A DNA stretch of 64,000 bases. Source: Vibrio comitans (lineage in GTDB: Bacteria; Pseudomonadota; Gammaproteobacteria; Enterobacterales; Vibrionaceae). Below are positions 17,021 to 25,421 of the stretch, one piece after another. The DNA is taken from contig AP024866.1 of the NCBI GenBank assembly GCA_024346835.1, positions 868,001 to 932,000 on the forward strand, written 5' to 3'. Under the pieces are notes generated by a model. The model was given only the letters and a program-made list of their open reading frames with translations. It was not told the DNA's origin and did not search any database. Numbering within the stretch: the first letter of the stretch is position 1; every line of letters starts with the position of its first letter. The translations under genes were made by a program, and so were the position numbers.

Positions 17021-18331
17021 ATGGTATATCGCGTGTCTGAAAATATAAGATGCCATGTTATGGCGAAGCCAACTAGTTCTGTTTGTAATATAGACTGCAA
17101 ATATTGCTTCTATCTTGAAAAGGATAAATTATATCCTGAAAGAAAAAACAACTGGAAAATGTCTCAAGAAACCTTAGAGATATATGTTAAACAATATATT
17201 GAAGCAAATGATTCATATGAAATTGAATTCGCTTGGCAGGGTGGTGAACCTACTCTGATGGGTATCGAATTTTTTATAAAGGCTTTAGAATATCAAAAAA
17301 AATATTCAAATGGAAAGAAGATAAAGAATACGTTACAAACAAATGGATTATTAATCAATAAAGAGTGGTGTGTGTTTCTTTCAGAAAATAATTTCCTTGT
17401 GGGGATTTCTATTGATGGACCGGAGTACTTACATGATAAATATCGTGTTACTAGAAGCGGAAAGAAAACACATGCAAAGGTAGTGAGCACTATTAATTTG
17501 ATGAAAATCCACAATGTCGAATTTAATACGCTTGTAACTATTAATAGCGAGAATGTTAAACATCCCATTGAGGTATATAAATTTTTAGTAGGAATTGGTT
17601 CTAAATATATTCAGTTTATTCCTATTGTCGAGCGTCGGTCCCAGAATGCAAATATAGATGGACTGTACTTAATTAGTCCTGAGCATAATATTAAATCAGA
17701 TGTGACGGAATGGTCTGTATCGTCTAAAGAATACGGACTATTCTTAAGTTCCATATTTGATTATTGGGTACGCCGGGACGTTGGCGAAATTTTTATCAAT
17801 ATATTCGATTCTACCTTATCTACTTGGTGTGGATTGCCTCCTAACAACTGTGTTCAAGCTGAAGTATGCGGTTATGCATTTGTTCTAGAAGCTAATGGTG
17901 ATATTTACAATTGTGATCACTTCGTATATCCAGAGCATAAACTTGGAAACATAGAAAATGTTTCTTTAAGACGAGTCGCCTCTTTTGATAAAGCTAAGGA
18001 ATTTGGTTTATCAAAGAAAAAATCCCTAACTTCACAATGTAAAAACTGTGATTATTTATTTGCATGTAATGGGGGATGTCCAAAACATAGGTTCTTAAAT
18101 ACAAGCGATGGTGAATATGGTTTAAGCTATTTTTGTGAAGGATATAAGATGTTTTATAGCCATATACATCGTGATATGGATATCATGAAGTCATTTCTAA
18201 ATTCCGGTAAATCAGCCTCAAATATTGTTGATAAATATCTAAACATAAAGAAATTATCACATGTAAAAAGAAACTCAAAATGTCCGTGTGGTAGTGACAG
18301 AAAATACAAAAATTGTTGTAGTAAATTATAG
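17021..18331 (+). CDS. Anaerobic sulfatase-maturating enzyme (radical SAM) with C-terminal SEC-C motif
   Basis: It oxidises the sulfatase active-site Cys or Ser to formylglycine without oxygen, in the cytoplasm before export. The 436-residue protein has the radical-SAM cluster C22xxxC26xxC29 in VCNIDCKYCFYLEK, the GGEPT motif and, from about 270, the SPASM region with cysteines in WCGLPPNNC, VCGYAF, CDHF and CKNCDYLFACNGGCPKH for two auxiliary Fe-S clusters. An extra C-terminal KCPCGSDRKYKNCC is a SEC-C zinc motif. It belongs to the AslB/YdeM-type family. No strong ribosome-binding site is seen; ATG 17021 is used, but GTG 17033 is possible. The porin gene starts 10 nt after its stop. Confidence 0.93.
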   Translation: MVYRVSENIRCHVMAKPTSSVCNIDCKYCFYLEKDKLYPERKNNWKMSQETLEIYVKQYIEANDSYEIEFAWQGGEPTLMGIEFFIKALEYQKKYSNGKKIKNTLQTNGLLINKEWCVFLSENNFLVGISIDGPEYLHDKYRVTRSGKKTHAKVVSTINLMKIHNVEFNTLVTINSENVKHPIEVYKFLVGIGSKYIQFIPIVERRSQNANIDGLYLISPEHNIKSDVTEWSVSSKEYGLFLSSIFDYWVRRDVGEIFINIFDSTLSTWCGLPPNNCVQAEVCGYAFVLEANGDIYNCDHFVYPEHKLGNIENVSLRRVASFDKAKEFGLSKKKSLTSQCKNCDYLFACNGGCPKHRFLNTSDGEYGLSYFCEGYKMFYSHIHRDMDIMKSFLNSGKSASNIVDKYLNIKKLSHVKRNSKCPCGSDRKYKNCCSKL

Positions 18332-18341
18332 TGAGAATAAT

Positions 18342-19031
18342 ATGTTAAAAAGAACTTTAGGTACATCTGCGTTGATTTTAATTTTAACTTCCCCTGTGTT
18401 TGCCTCAAATTATTTGACAGGTAATCTACAGTTTCATGATGATGGTAGAATTCATGGTTCTAAAGTTACATCTACTATTGAAACGGGCTATACAAAAAAT
18501 AATGGTTTTGGAAACTTGACTTTATATGCAGAGTTCGCGGGCATTCAATTAGGAGATATCGTATCTGATGATGGTGGGGTTGGTCAACAATCAGCATTCG
18601 TTACTGTTGGTGGCGAGCATTCTATAAACATCACAAATAACTTATGGGTTGCGGCAGGTTATCAACATTTTTTCTCCGCAGGCGAAACATTACAATATAG
18701 ACCACTAGTCAAGGTTGGATATAATTTTGATAATGGTTTTTCATTGAGTAACAGGTCTCGTGCGCATATAGGCTCCGGTGATAGAAGAACCGACTACCGA
18801 TTAGATAATCGTATTGCTTACGAATTTAACGATATTGATCTTCGACTAAGCTACAACAATGTATATATGATTGAAGCCGAGTCAATGGATCATGAGTTTA
18901 GGGCTGCATGGACTCGAGGTGGGGTACAACCATATATTGAATTTCGCACGCAGGCTCATGGTCTAGAAAACTCGGTTGGTGATAGTTTAGTCAACAATGC
19001 TTTACTTTTGGGTGCTTTCTATCGTTTTTAG
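18342..19031 (+). CDS. KdgM-family oligosaccharide-specific outer membrane porin
   Basis: A 229-residue outer membrane protein with a signal peptide (MLKRTLGTSALILILTSPVF, cleavage near VFA/SN) and alternating amphipathic beta-strands ending in a C-terminal Phe (LLLGAFYRF), as outer-membrane assembly requires. The DGRIHGSKVTSTIETGYT start and the overall size match KdgM-type 12-stranded monomeric porins, which pass anionic oligosaccharides such as oligogalacturonate. ATG 18342 replaces an earlier in-frame GTG at 18288 that overlaps the maturase gene. In this locus it would admit a charged sulfated substrate to the periplasm; specificity is inferred. Confidence 0.88.
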   Translation: MLKRTLGTSALILILTSPVFASNYLTGNLQFHDDGRIHGSKVTSTIETGYTKNNGFGNLTLYAEFAGIQLGDIVSDDGGVGQQSAFVTVGGEHSINITNNLWVAAGYQHFFSAGETLQYRPLVKVGYNFDNGFSLSNRSRAHIGSGDRRTDYRLDNRIAYEFNDIDLRLSYNNVYMIEAESMDHEFRAAWTRGGVQPYIEFRTQAHGLENSVGDSLVNNALLLGAFYRF

Positions 19032-19413
19032 CCGACTGTTATTAAATATAAATTAATGCGTAGAATATACAAACCCTATCTGTGATGGAGATTTCTAATC
19101 ATCTCAGAATTGTAATACTATGCTAGATCTAGTATTGAGTTTGATCTATTAGTGAAAGTGTAGTGTTAGTAAGGTAAGTTTTTTAATTTGTTTTGTTAAA
19201 ACCTAGAAAGAACTTGCTATATAGCAATGTTCTAATCATGTTTAGGACTAATTTTTGTTATAAATAATTAGTCCTATTCAAGATGGACTGAAAATAAAGC
19301 AATGTATCTTAACTTGTTTACTACTTTTACTATTAAAGTGATATTAATTAACGATCAATGTCACAAAGATAATTGAATATGTTTTCATAAAGCAGTTCTT
19401 TTGGTTAATATAA
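19032..19413. other. AT-rich intergenic region with stem-loops
   Basis: No gene is seen. A 10-bp inverted repeat, AGGACTAATT (19244-19253) with AATTAGTCCT (19266-19275), and a TTGCTATATAGCAA palindrome near 19213-19226 may end the porin transcript or bind regulators. The stretch leads into operator O4 and the yhfY transcription unit. Confidence 0.5.
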
Positions 19414-19433
19414 ATCATCAAAATAATGAAGAT
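19414..19433. promoter_or_regulatory. Operator O4 of the yhf-type regulon, before yhfY
   Basis: ATCATCA-AAATAA-TGAAGAT matches O2 at 17 of 20 positions and ends 40 bp before the yhfY ATG, consistent with control of yhfY-yhfX-yhfW-nagB-like. Confidence 0.65.
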
Positions 19434-19473
19434 ATAGCAAGTTAAGAATTTAATAACGTGCTATTTACTAAAA

Positions 19474-19845
19474 ATGGTAGAAACTATGAAAGAAAGAATG
19501 AAAATGTTGCTTAAAGCAGGTGTAATTTCACAATGCGCACACAATATAGCTTTGATGGCGACCGAGGCCTTGGAAAAAGAGTGGGTAGTCGATATACAAA
19601 GTGATCAGGTTCAGATGGCAATGACCCATTTCGCTCGTGCTATTGATCGTATTCAACTAGGTAACGAAATATCTGAAGGTTTAGATAGTGAAATTTTCGC
19701 AGAAATCAAAGAAGACGAATGCTATCCTCTAATTCAAGCAATGAACAAAAAATTATGTGATTTCACAAAAATTGAAACTATTCCAGATGCAGAGAATAGT
19801 TTTTTTATAAGCAACTTGTACGCAATGTACTTAGAACGAACTTAA
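19474..19845 (+). CDS. yhfY: YhfY-like PRD-domain protein
   Basis: A 123-residue single-domain protein similar to E. coli YhfY, a stand-alone PRD (PTS regulation domain). It has helical segments such as KAGVISQCAHNIALMATEAL with conserved His residues (His at about 22 and in TQFARAIDRIQ-like MTHFARAIDRIQLGNEIS). In other proteins PRD histidines are phosphorylated by PTS components and control antiterminators or activators. No DNA- or RNA-binding domain is attached here. Ribosome-binding signals are weak; ATG 19486 is an alternative start. yhfX follows 30 bp later. Confidence 0.8.
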   Translation: MVETMKERMKMLLKAGVISQCAHNIALMATEALEKEWVVDIQSDQVQMAMTHFARAIDRIQLGNEISEGLDSEIFAEIKEDECYPLIQAMNKKLCDFTKIETIPDAENSFFISNLYAMYLERT

Positions 19846-19875
19846 TTTATTGAAAATATATTATCAGAGTTATTT

Positions 19876-21018
19876 ATGTTTTTAAAAGCACTGAGATCTC
19901 AAAATTCAAAACTTATAGATACTACGTTATCATTGCATGATAAAGGTGATATTTTACCCGACTCTTATGTTATTGATTTAGAGCAATTTAAATGGAATGC
20001 CAAGATTATAAAAGATAAAGCTGATGAGCTTGGTATTAAATTGTATGGTATGACAAAGCAATTTGGTCGTAATGTAGCATTAGCGAGAGTACTACAAGAA
20101 ATAGGGTATGAAGGAATTGTTGCTGTTGATTACAAAGAAGCGAGAATTCTACAAAAGCAAGGAATTAAAATTAGTCACCTAGGTCACTTAGTTCAACCAC
20201 CAGAACACGTACTTTACGAGGTTATTTCAGAGTTCCAGCCAGAGGTTATTACTGTTTATTCATTAGATAAGGCGCAGTCAATTTCCGATATAGCTTTTTC
20301 CCTAGGTATTAAACAAAAAGTGCTGGTTAAATTTATCAACGATGGTGATACGCTTTACGCGAATCAGGAGTCAGGTTTTCTACTCACAGAAATGGATAAC
20401 ATTCTGACTGAACTAGCTAAAATGCCGGGAATAGAACTCGAGGGACTTACGCATTTCCCATGTTTCCTACATGATGGTGAAAGTACTAAACCAACACCTA
20501 ACGTCAAATCACTGGTTAGTGCGAAAGAGCAATGGGTGTCATCTTTAAGACCTTTAAATCAAGTTAATATGCCTTCATCCACATGTTGTTCTACTTTACC
20601 TATGATACATAGCTTCGGAGGAACTCATGGTGAGCCTGGACACGCTTTAACGGGAACCTTTCCTGAAAATAGTGATGGCAGTCAACCTGAAAAAATTGCC
20701 ATGTTGTATCTGTCTGAAGTTTCACACCACTATAAAAATGACTCGTATTGTTTCGCTGGTGGCTATTACCGTAGAGGAAAGTTAGAAAATGCATTGATTG
20801 GTTCAGAAGTTGTTAAAGTTAGTAATGATGATACAAACTCCATAGATTACCATCTTAAGATAAATGGTGTTCATGAGATTGGCACTCCACTAATCATGGC
20901 GTTCCGCACACAAATTTTTGTTACTCGTTCAGATGTTGTGATTGTTGACGGCATTCAATCACGGCAACCAAAAGTAGTCGGCAGGTACACCGCTCTAGGA
21001 GATCCAATTAATGAGTAG
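19876..21018 (+). CDS. yhfX: YhfX-like fold-type III PLP enzyme (alanine-racemase family)
   Basis: A 380-residue homologue of E. coli YhfX, a PLP enzyme of the alanine racemase/decarboxylase barrel type. The presumed PLP lysine is K61 in KLYGMTKQFGRN. Later segments typical of the family are VAVDYKEARILQKQG, VLVKFINDGD, the conserved GGTHGEPGHALTG, and the C-terminal barrel with VDGIQSRQPKVVG. The reaction of YhfX is not established; racemisation, epimerisation or decarboxylation of an amino compound is expected from the fold. Its last 8 nt overlap yhfW, showing translational coupling. Confidence 0.9.
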   Translation: MFLKALRSQNSKLIDTTLSLHDKGDILPDSYVIDLEQFKWNAKIIKDKADELGIKLYGMTKQFGRNVALARVLQEIGYEGIVAVDYKEARILQKQGIKISHLGHLVQPPEHVLYEVISEFQPEVITVYSLDKAQSISDIAFSLGIKQKVLVKFINDGDTLYANQESGFLLTEMDNILTELAKMPGIELEGLTHFPCFLHDGESTKPTPNVKSLVSAKEQWVSSLRPLNQVNMPSSTCCSTLPMIHSFGGTHGEPGHALTGTFPENSDGSQPEKIAMLYLSEVSHHYKNDSYCFAGGYYRRGKLENALIGSEVVKVSNDDTNSIDYHLKINGVHEIGTPLIMAFRTQIFVTRSDVVIVDGIQSRQPKVVGRYTALGDPINE

Positions 21019-22231
21019 ATTCATAGTCTTCGTTTTAGATGGATTTGGCATTGGAGAAATGCAAGATGTGGCAAGTGAACGTCCTCAAGACATAGGTTCT
21101 AATACTGCATTGAAATTACTATCTGCGTTTTCTGACAAAAGGCTTCCTACTCTCGAAATGCTAGGTTTGAATAATGTAGTGAACTGTGATGAAAGCGTTA
21201 TGAGACCTTCTTCTACAGCTAGCGTAGGAAAGTGCAATCTAAAGCATGAAGGGTGTGATACGTTCGCAGGACATCAAGAAATAATGGGTTCTAAACCGAG
21301 AAAGCCTCTTGTTAAGCCATTTTTTCTCTCTATTGACAATATTGAGAGGGCTCTGCAGTTTGATGGATATTCAACTCAACGTATTACACAAGGTGGGCGA
21401 TCGTTACTTCTTATAAATGGCTGCGTTGCAGTCGGTGATAATTTAGAAGCCGAACTTGGGCAAGTATATAATGTTACGGCTAACTTGAGTGAAATTTCAT
21501 TTGATGAGGTTCAAAAAATTGGTGAAGTCATTAGAAGTAATAATGACGTTTCGAGAAATGTAGTTTTTGGTGGATTATTGGCTTCCAACCAAAACCTTAT
21601 AGATGCCATAGAAGTGCATGGTGAATGTATTGGTGTCAATGCACCTAGAACAGGAGTATATGATAAGGGGTTTAAGGTAATACACTTAGGTTATGGTGTT
21701 GACTATTCAATTCAAGTACCAGAAATGCTTAATGAAAGGGGAATCAATACTGTACTTGTAGGAAAGGTTGCAGATATCGTTCATAATCCGCACGGCATTA
21801 GCCGTAAAAGACTGAGTGATACTATTGATATATGTCGCATTAGTGTTGAGGAACTGAGTAAGTCTGATATTGGTTTTTTCTGTATTAATGTACAAGAGAC
21901 TGATCTTGCTGGACATAAACAGGATCCTGAGGCGTATTGGAGTACCCTTGACAAAGCTGATAGGGGTTTGGAAGAAATCCTCAAAATAATGAATAAAAAC
22001 GATATTTTGATCGTTACTGCAGATCACGGTAACGATCCATACATTGGCCATGGAAAGCATACAAGGGAGTACACACCTCTCCTAGTATACGGTGAACAGA
22101 TTGAATGTAGTGTCATTGGTGAGCGGCTAACCTTAGCTGATATCGGCGCGACAGCTTGTGATTATTTCGGCGCTAATGCTCCTCAATTTGGCGAGTCTTT
22201 TTTACCTTTATTAAATAGGATAACAAAATGA
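21011..22231 (+). CDS. yhfW: YhfW-like phosphopentomutase-family metalloenzyme
   Basis: A 406-residue member of the alkaline phosphatase/DeoB superfamily, like E. coli YhfW. It has metal-site segments [10 protein letters not shown] (N-terminal Asp), [12 protein letters not shown] with the presumed phosphorylated Thr84, [15 protein letters not shown] and the C-terminal [19 protein letters not shown]. DeoB relatives move phosphate between C1 and C5 of pentoses. YhfW itself has no proven substrate; a sugar- or amino-sugar-phosphate mutase fits its neighbours. It overlaps yhfX by 8 nt and the deaminase gene by 4 nt (ATGA). Confidence 0.9.
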   Translation: MSRFIVFVLDGFGIGEMQDVASERPQDIGSNTALKLLSAFSDKRLPTLEMLGLNNVVNCDESVMRPSSTASVGKCNLKHEGCDTFAGHQEIMGSKPRKPLVKPFFLSIDNIERALQFDGYSTQRITQGGRSLLLINGCVAVGDNLEAELGQVYNVTANLSEISFDEVQKIGEVIRSNNDVSRNVVFGGLLASNQNLIDAIEVHGECIGVNAPRTGVYDKGFKVIHLGYGVDYSIQVPEMLNERGINTVLVGKVADIVHNPHGISRKRLSDTIDICRISVEELSKSDIGFFCINVQETDLAGHKQDPEAYWSTLDKADRGLEEILKIMNKNDILIVTADHGNDPYIGHGKHTREYTPLLVYGEQIECSVIGERLTLADIGATACDYFGANAPQFGESFLPLLNRITK

Positions 22232-23019
22232 GATTAATCCCTTTAAAGACCCCGTCAGCAGTGGCAAGTTGGGCTGCTGAACATATAGTTTCTCGAATCA
22301 ATGAATTTCAACCCACAAAAGATTGCCCCTTTGTTCTTGGCTTACCTACAGGAGGCACACCACTTGCGACTTACCAAGCTCTGATAGCGATGCACCGCTC
22401 TGGCCTGGTTAGTTTCAATAATGTAGTAACATTTAACATGGATGAGTATGTTGGTCTGCCTTCGGATCATCCTGAGTCATATTCTTCGTTTATGTATAAC
22501 AATTTCTTTGATCACATAGACATCCCGCAAGAGAACATTAATTTGCTTGATGGTAATGCTGTTGATCTTGAAGCTGAATGCAAGATATATGAAGATAAAA
22601 TCAACCGTTTAGGAGGCATACATTTATTTATGGGAGGGGTTGGTGTCGATGGACACATTGCCTTCAATGAAGCAGGATCTTCATTAGCATCTAGAACTCG
22701 GGAAGTTTATCTAACTCACTCAACAAAAGTCGCTAACTCTCGGTTTTTTAATGACGATATTAATCAAGTGCCTGCATCAGCACTGAGTATCGGTGTAGGT
22801 TCGCTGCTAGAAGCAAGAGAAATCATGATATTAGCAACAGGTCATCAAAAGGCACTTGCGGTACAGAATGCGGTTGAAGGATCAATCACACATATGTGGA
22901 CAGTTACAGCGCTTCAGGGACACCGAAATGCAATAATTGTCTCAGATGAAGCAGCATTGCAAGAGTTAAAAGTGAAAACTGTTCGATATTTCAATGAAAT
23001 TGAATCTATTAAGGCTTAA
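22228..23019 (+). CDS. NagB-like glucosamine-6-phosphate deaminase/isomerase
   Basis: NagB converts glucosamine-6-phosphate to fructose-6-phosphate and ammonium. The 263-residue product aligns without gaps with E. coli NagB (266) over its first 170 residues. The catalytic residues D72 (NMDEYVG), D141, H143 and E148 ([13 protein letters not shown]) are present, with LPTGGTP for phosphate binding. Differences are N140 to V, P149 to A, and the allosteric GlcNAc6P-site residues K160 and T161, which are Val and Tyr here, while R158 is kept. It may be unregulated or act on another amino-sugar phosphate. It overlaps yhfW by 4 nt. A core nagB probably exists elsewhere, so I give no gene symbol. Confidence 0.93.
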   Translation: MRLIPLKTPSAVASWAAEHIVSRINEFQPTKDCPFVLGLPTGGTPLATYQALIAMHRSGLVSFNNVVTFNMDEYVGLPSDHPESYSSFMYNNFFDHIDIPQENINLLDGNAVDLEAECKIYEDKINRLGGIHLFMGGVGVDGHIAFNEAGSSLASRTREVYLTHSTKVANSRFFNDDINQVPASALSIGVGSLLEAREIMILATGHQKALAVQNAVEGSITHMWTVTALQGHRNAIIVSDEAALQELKVKTVRYFNEIESIKA

Positions 23020-23214
23020 GTAGCAATGATATTTTGTTACACAAATAGTATCTATATACCCCCCAATACACTCCTGAACTATTTGTGCTCCAAGCTATCT
23101 TTTTGTGGTTATTTTTCTCATGACAGCGCCTTTGACCTAAGGATATAGAATAAAGCTGAATAGCATCACATAATCTAACCTTGAGGCTAGTATGGAAAAA
23201 TGACAACCTTTATA

Positions 23215-23234
23215 ATATTCAATATTTTGAATAT
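23215..23234. promoter_or_regulatory. Operator O5 of the yhf-type regulon, upstream of yhfU
   Basis: ATATTCA-ATATTT-TGAATAT, a near-perfect palindrome, lies 130 bp before yhfU and 86 bp before O6. The 345-bp gap 23020-23364 holds only O5, O6 and presumably a promoter; no gene is seen. Confidence 0.7.
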
Positions 23235-23300
23235 AAATAGTATGCACCTCTAAGCAGGGGTTAATGCGGCTCCAAAATAAAAGCCAACTACTTAATTTAA

Positions 23301-23320
23301 ATAATCAAATATTTGAAGAT
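23301..23320. promoter_or_regulatory. Operator O6 of the yhf-type regulon, before yhfU
   Basis: ATAATCA-AATATT-TGAAGAT ends 44 bp before the yhfU ATG. The O5/O6 pair repeats the O2/O3 arrangement at the sulfatase. Confidence 0.65.
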
Positions 23321-23364
23321 ATGCTCGTGCTATCTTACTTATAAATACATAACAAGGATTAAAA

Positions 23365-23724
23365 ATGAAAAAAATTGCAATTGCAGGTCTTCAGCGTGAA
23401 CAAGTACGTGACCACATCGAAGTGACTGTACCTGGTGTATTCGAATGCCATATTTTATCAGACATGGATGCTGCCATGAAGGTTAATTCGGGAGAAATGG
23501 ACTATTTCATAGGTAGTTGCAATACAGGCGCTGGCGGTGCACTTGCTATGGCTATCGCTTTAATTGGTTTCAATAAAAGTTGTACGATTGCTAAACCATC
23601 AATCCAAGCAAAAGAGAGCGAAGTTTCGGCATTTATAGAAAAAGGATACGTAGCGTTTGGTTTGTCGATTGAGCATATTGAACATGCAGTCCCTCTATTA
23701 GTTCGTCAACTTGCGAATCAGTAG
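23365..23724 (+). CDS. yhfU: YhfU-like protein (DUF2620)
   Basis: A 119-residue cytoplasmic protein strongly similar to E. coli YhfU (AGLQREQVRDHIEVTVPG, SGEMDYFIGSCNTGAGGALA, KSCTIAKPSIQAKE). It has a glycine-rich loop with a conserved Cys (GSCNTGAGG) and alternating strands and helices, recalling small PTS EIIB-like or nucleotide-sensing folds, though its function is not known. AAGGA lies about 8 nt before the ATG. Its stop codon overlaps the ribosome-binding site of yhfT, so the two are coupled. Confidence 0.9.
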   Translation: MKKIAIAGLQREQVRDHIEVTVPGVFECHILSDMDAAMKVNSGEMDYFIGSCNTGAGGALAMAIALIGFNKSCTIAKPSIQAKESEVSAFIEKGYVAFGLSIEHIEHAVPLLVRQLANQ

Positions 23725-23733
23725 GAGTGAAAG

Positions 23734-25035
23734 ATGGATTTCTTTAATATTGGCTTAGTGGCACTTTTATGTGCAATGACTGCACTTGTCGCGAATATGA
23801 GTGCGGCGGTTTTCCACGATGGTATCCGGCCAGTTCTACCGCAATTGGTTGAAGGCAATATGACTCGCCGAGATGCGGGCTCAATTGCATTTGGTCTATC
23901 TATCGGTTTTGTTGCATCTGTTGGTATCTCATTTACGTTATCAACGGGTTTATTAAATCCATGGTTGTTATTTTTACCAACTGATATCCTAGGTGTTATG
24001 ATTGGAAGCCGTATTCTTGCGGCGTTAGCGGGTGGATTGTGGGGTGTTCTGGTCATGACATCGTTGGCAGGTGTCAACGCTGCATTAACAAGTTTACCGA
24101 TTGATGCTCTCGGTGCGTTAGGTGAGCTTGGTACACCAGTTATGACGGCATTTGCTCTATTCCCATTGTTAGCAATTTTCTATCAATTTGGATGGAAGTC
24201 TGGTGCGGTCGCTGGTCTCATTGTAATTATTTCTCGATTACTCGTCATTAAGTTTACAGGTATCTATCCAGAGTCTATTCAAATTTTTGTAGGCATGCTG
24301 ATGCTGGTTTACTTTGCTATTAACAAAGATTTAGCGGATAGAAAAGTAGGCAATACACCTCCTGATATGTCGGGGATGCACAGTCTATTTGAAGAGCGTA
24401 CAAAACGTTTGTTTAAACACCTGCCATTTTTGGCAGTTACAGGTGCATTGATTGCGATGGTATCTCAAGGCGGAATTTTTGCTGGCTCAGAAGTTTCAAT
24501 TTACGCGCTAGCAGACGCACACAAAATTACTGACCCTGAAGCTCATAATGCAGCAATGCAACAGGTTGCACTGTCAGAGTTTATGCGCGGATTGGGCTTC
24601 ATTCCACTAATCGCTACAACAGCATTAGCCACTGGAGTATACGGTGTGGTTGGTATGACCTTCGTGTTTGTGGTTGGCTACCTCTCCCCTAATCTCGTTG
24701 TAGCTGGATTGTTGGGAGCTGTAGTGATTTGTGCGGAAATTTACTTACTTCGTCGTATTGGTAAAGTGTTAGAGCAATTCCCATCGATCCGCAATGCTTC
24801 AGACAACATTCGAAATTCAATGAATACTCTCATGGAGTTTGCGCTGTTGATTGGTGGTGTTCTAGCGGTCATGAAAATGGGTAGCACCACGGGTTTAACA
24901 ATATTTACGGTATTATTCTTTTTAAATGAAGTGATGGGAAGGCCGGTATTGAAAATCGCAGCCCCTGCTGTTGCTGCGATAATCACAGGTATTCTTCTAA
25001 ATATTCTGAATGTAGTTGGCTTGTTCGCTATCTGA
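23734..25035 (+). CDS. yhfT: YhfT-like integral membrane transporter
   Basis: A 433-residue hydrophobic protein with about 10-12 predicted membrane helices, homologous to E. coli YhfT (434). Segments include NMSAAVFHDGIRPVLPQLVEGNMTRR near the N-terminus, a soluble loop around 205-230 (MSGMHSLFEERTKRLFKHLP) and repeated Gly-rich helices. It is the only cargo gene that could carry the substrate across the inner membrane, so it is probably the uptake system. Its substrate is unknown. AGGAGTG precedes the ATG. It is the last gene of the locus, with a strong terminator 25 bp after its stop. Confidence 0.9.
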   Translation: MDFFNIGLVALLCAMTALVANMSAAVFHDGIRPVLPQLVEGNMTRRDAGSIAFGLSIGFVASVGISFTLSTGLLNPWLLFLPTDILGVMIGSRILAALAGGLWGVLVMTSLAGVNAALTSLPIDALGALGELGTPVMTAFALFPLLAIFYQFGWKSGAVAGLIVIISRLLVIKFTGIYPESIQIFVGMLMLVYFAINKDLADRKVGNTPPDMSGMHSLFEERTKRLFKHLPFLAVTGALIAMVSQGGIFAGSEVSIYALADAHKITDPEAHNAAMQQVALSEFMRGLGFIPLIATTALATGVYGVVGMTFVFVVGYLSPNLVVAGLLGAVVICAEIYLLRRIGKVLEQFPSIRNASDNIRNSMNTLMEFALLIGGVLAVMKMGSTTGLTIFTVLFFLNEVMGRPVLKIAAPAVAAIITGILLNILNVVGLFAI

Positions 25036-25059
25036 CTTGATCTAAATAGCAATTGAAGG

Positions 25060-25090
25060 AAGGCCATCTGTATAATTAGATGGCCTTTTC
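25060..25090 (+). terminator. Terminator after yhfT
   Basis: The stem AAGGCCATCT (25060-25069) pairs with AGATGGCCTT (25078-25087), with an 8-nt loop followed by TTCTC. It closes the yhfU-yhfT transcript and the cargo region. Confidence 0.85.
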
Positions 25091-25098
25091 TCAGGAAT

Positions 25099-25215
25099 GT
25101 CTCGTCCTGAAATATGTTTACACATTGAGGACGAATTATGACTACTTCAAATAAATCCTACATCAAGCGTACTCAACGCGATTATACACTAGGCTTTAAG
25201 TTACAAATGGAAACA
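25099..25215 (+). pseudogene. IS3-family OrfA remnant
   Basis: From ATG 25138 the frame reads MTTSNKSYIKRTQRDYTLGF, the N-terminus of an IS3-family OrfA. The homology then stops abruptly and the frame ends about 55 codons in without the helix-turn-helix. Sequence just upstream looks like the element's left terminus. The rest of 25216-25421 has no gene; a second element end may lie near 25340-25375 but I cannot prove it. Confidence 0.7.
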
Positions 25216-25421
25216 TATGTATACAGAGGTGGGATGTTCAAAAAACATCATCAAGCTAGCATGCTGAGCTCTGATGTTATTGAGTTTAACGGCCTCGTAT
25301 ACTGACTCGTGCAACTATAAGTGCTAGCTTCTAGCTAACTCAGAAATGTCCAGATGTGTGTTCTAGGGGATTTTAGACTTACTCTCCAACATGAGATTAA
25401 CACTTGGTATCACTGAGAAAG

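Noticed and set aside
19373..19390. TGAATATGTTTTCA as a seventh operator
   Set aside because: The half-sites are in reversed order (TGAA-N6-TTCA), so it does not match the palindrome.
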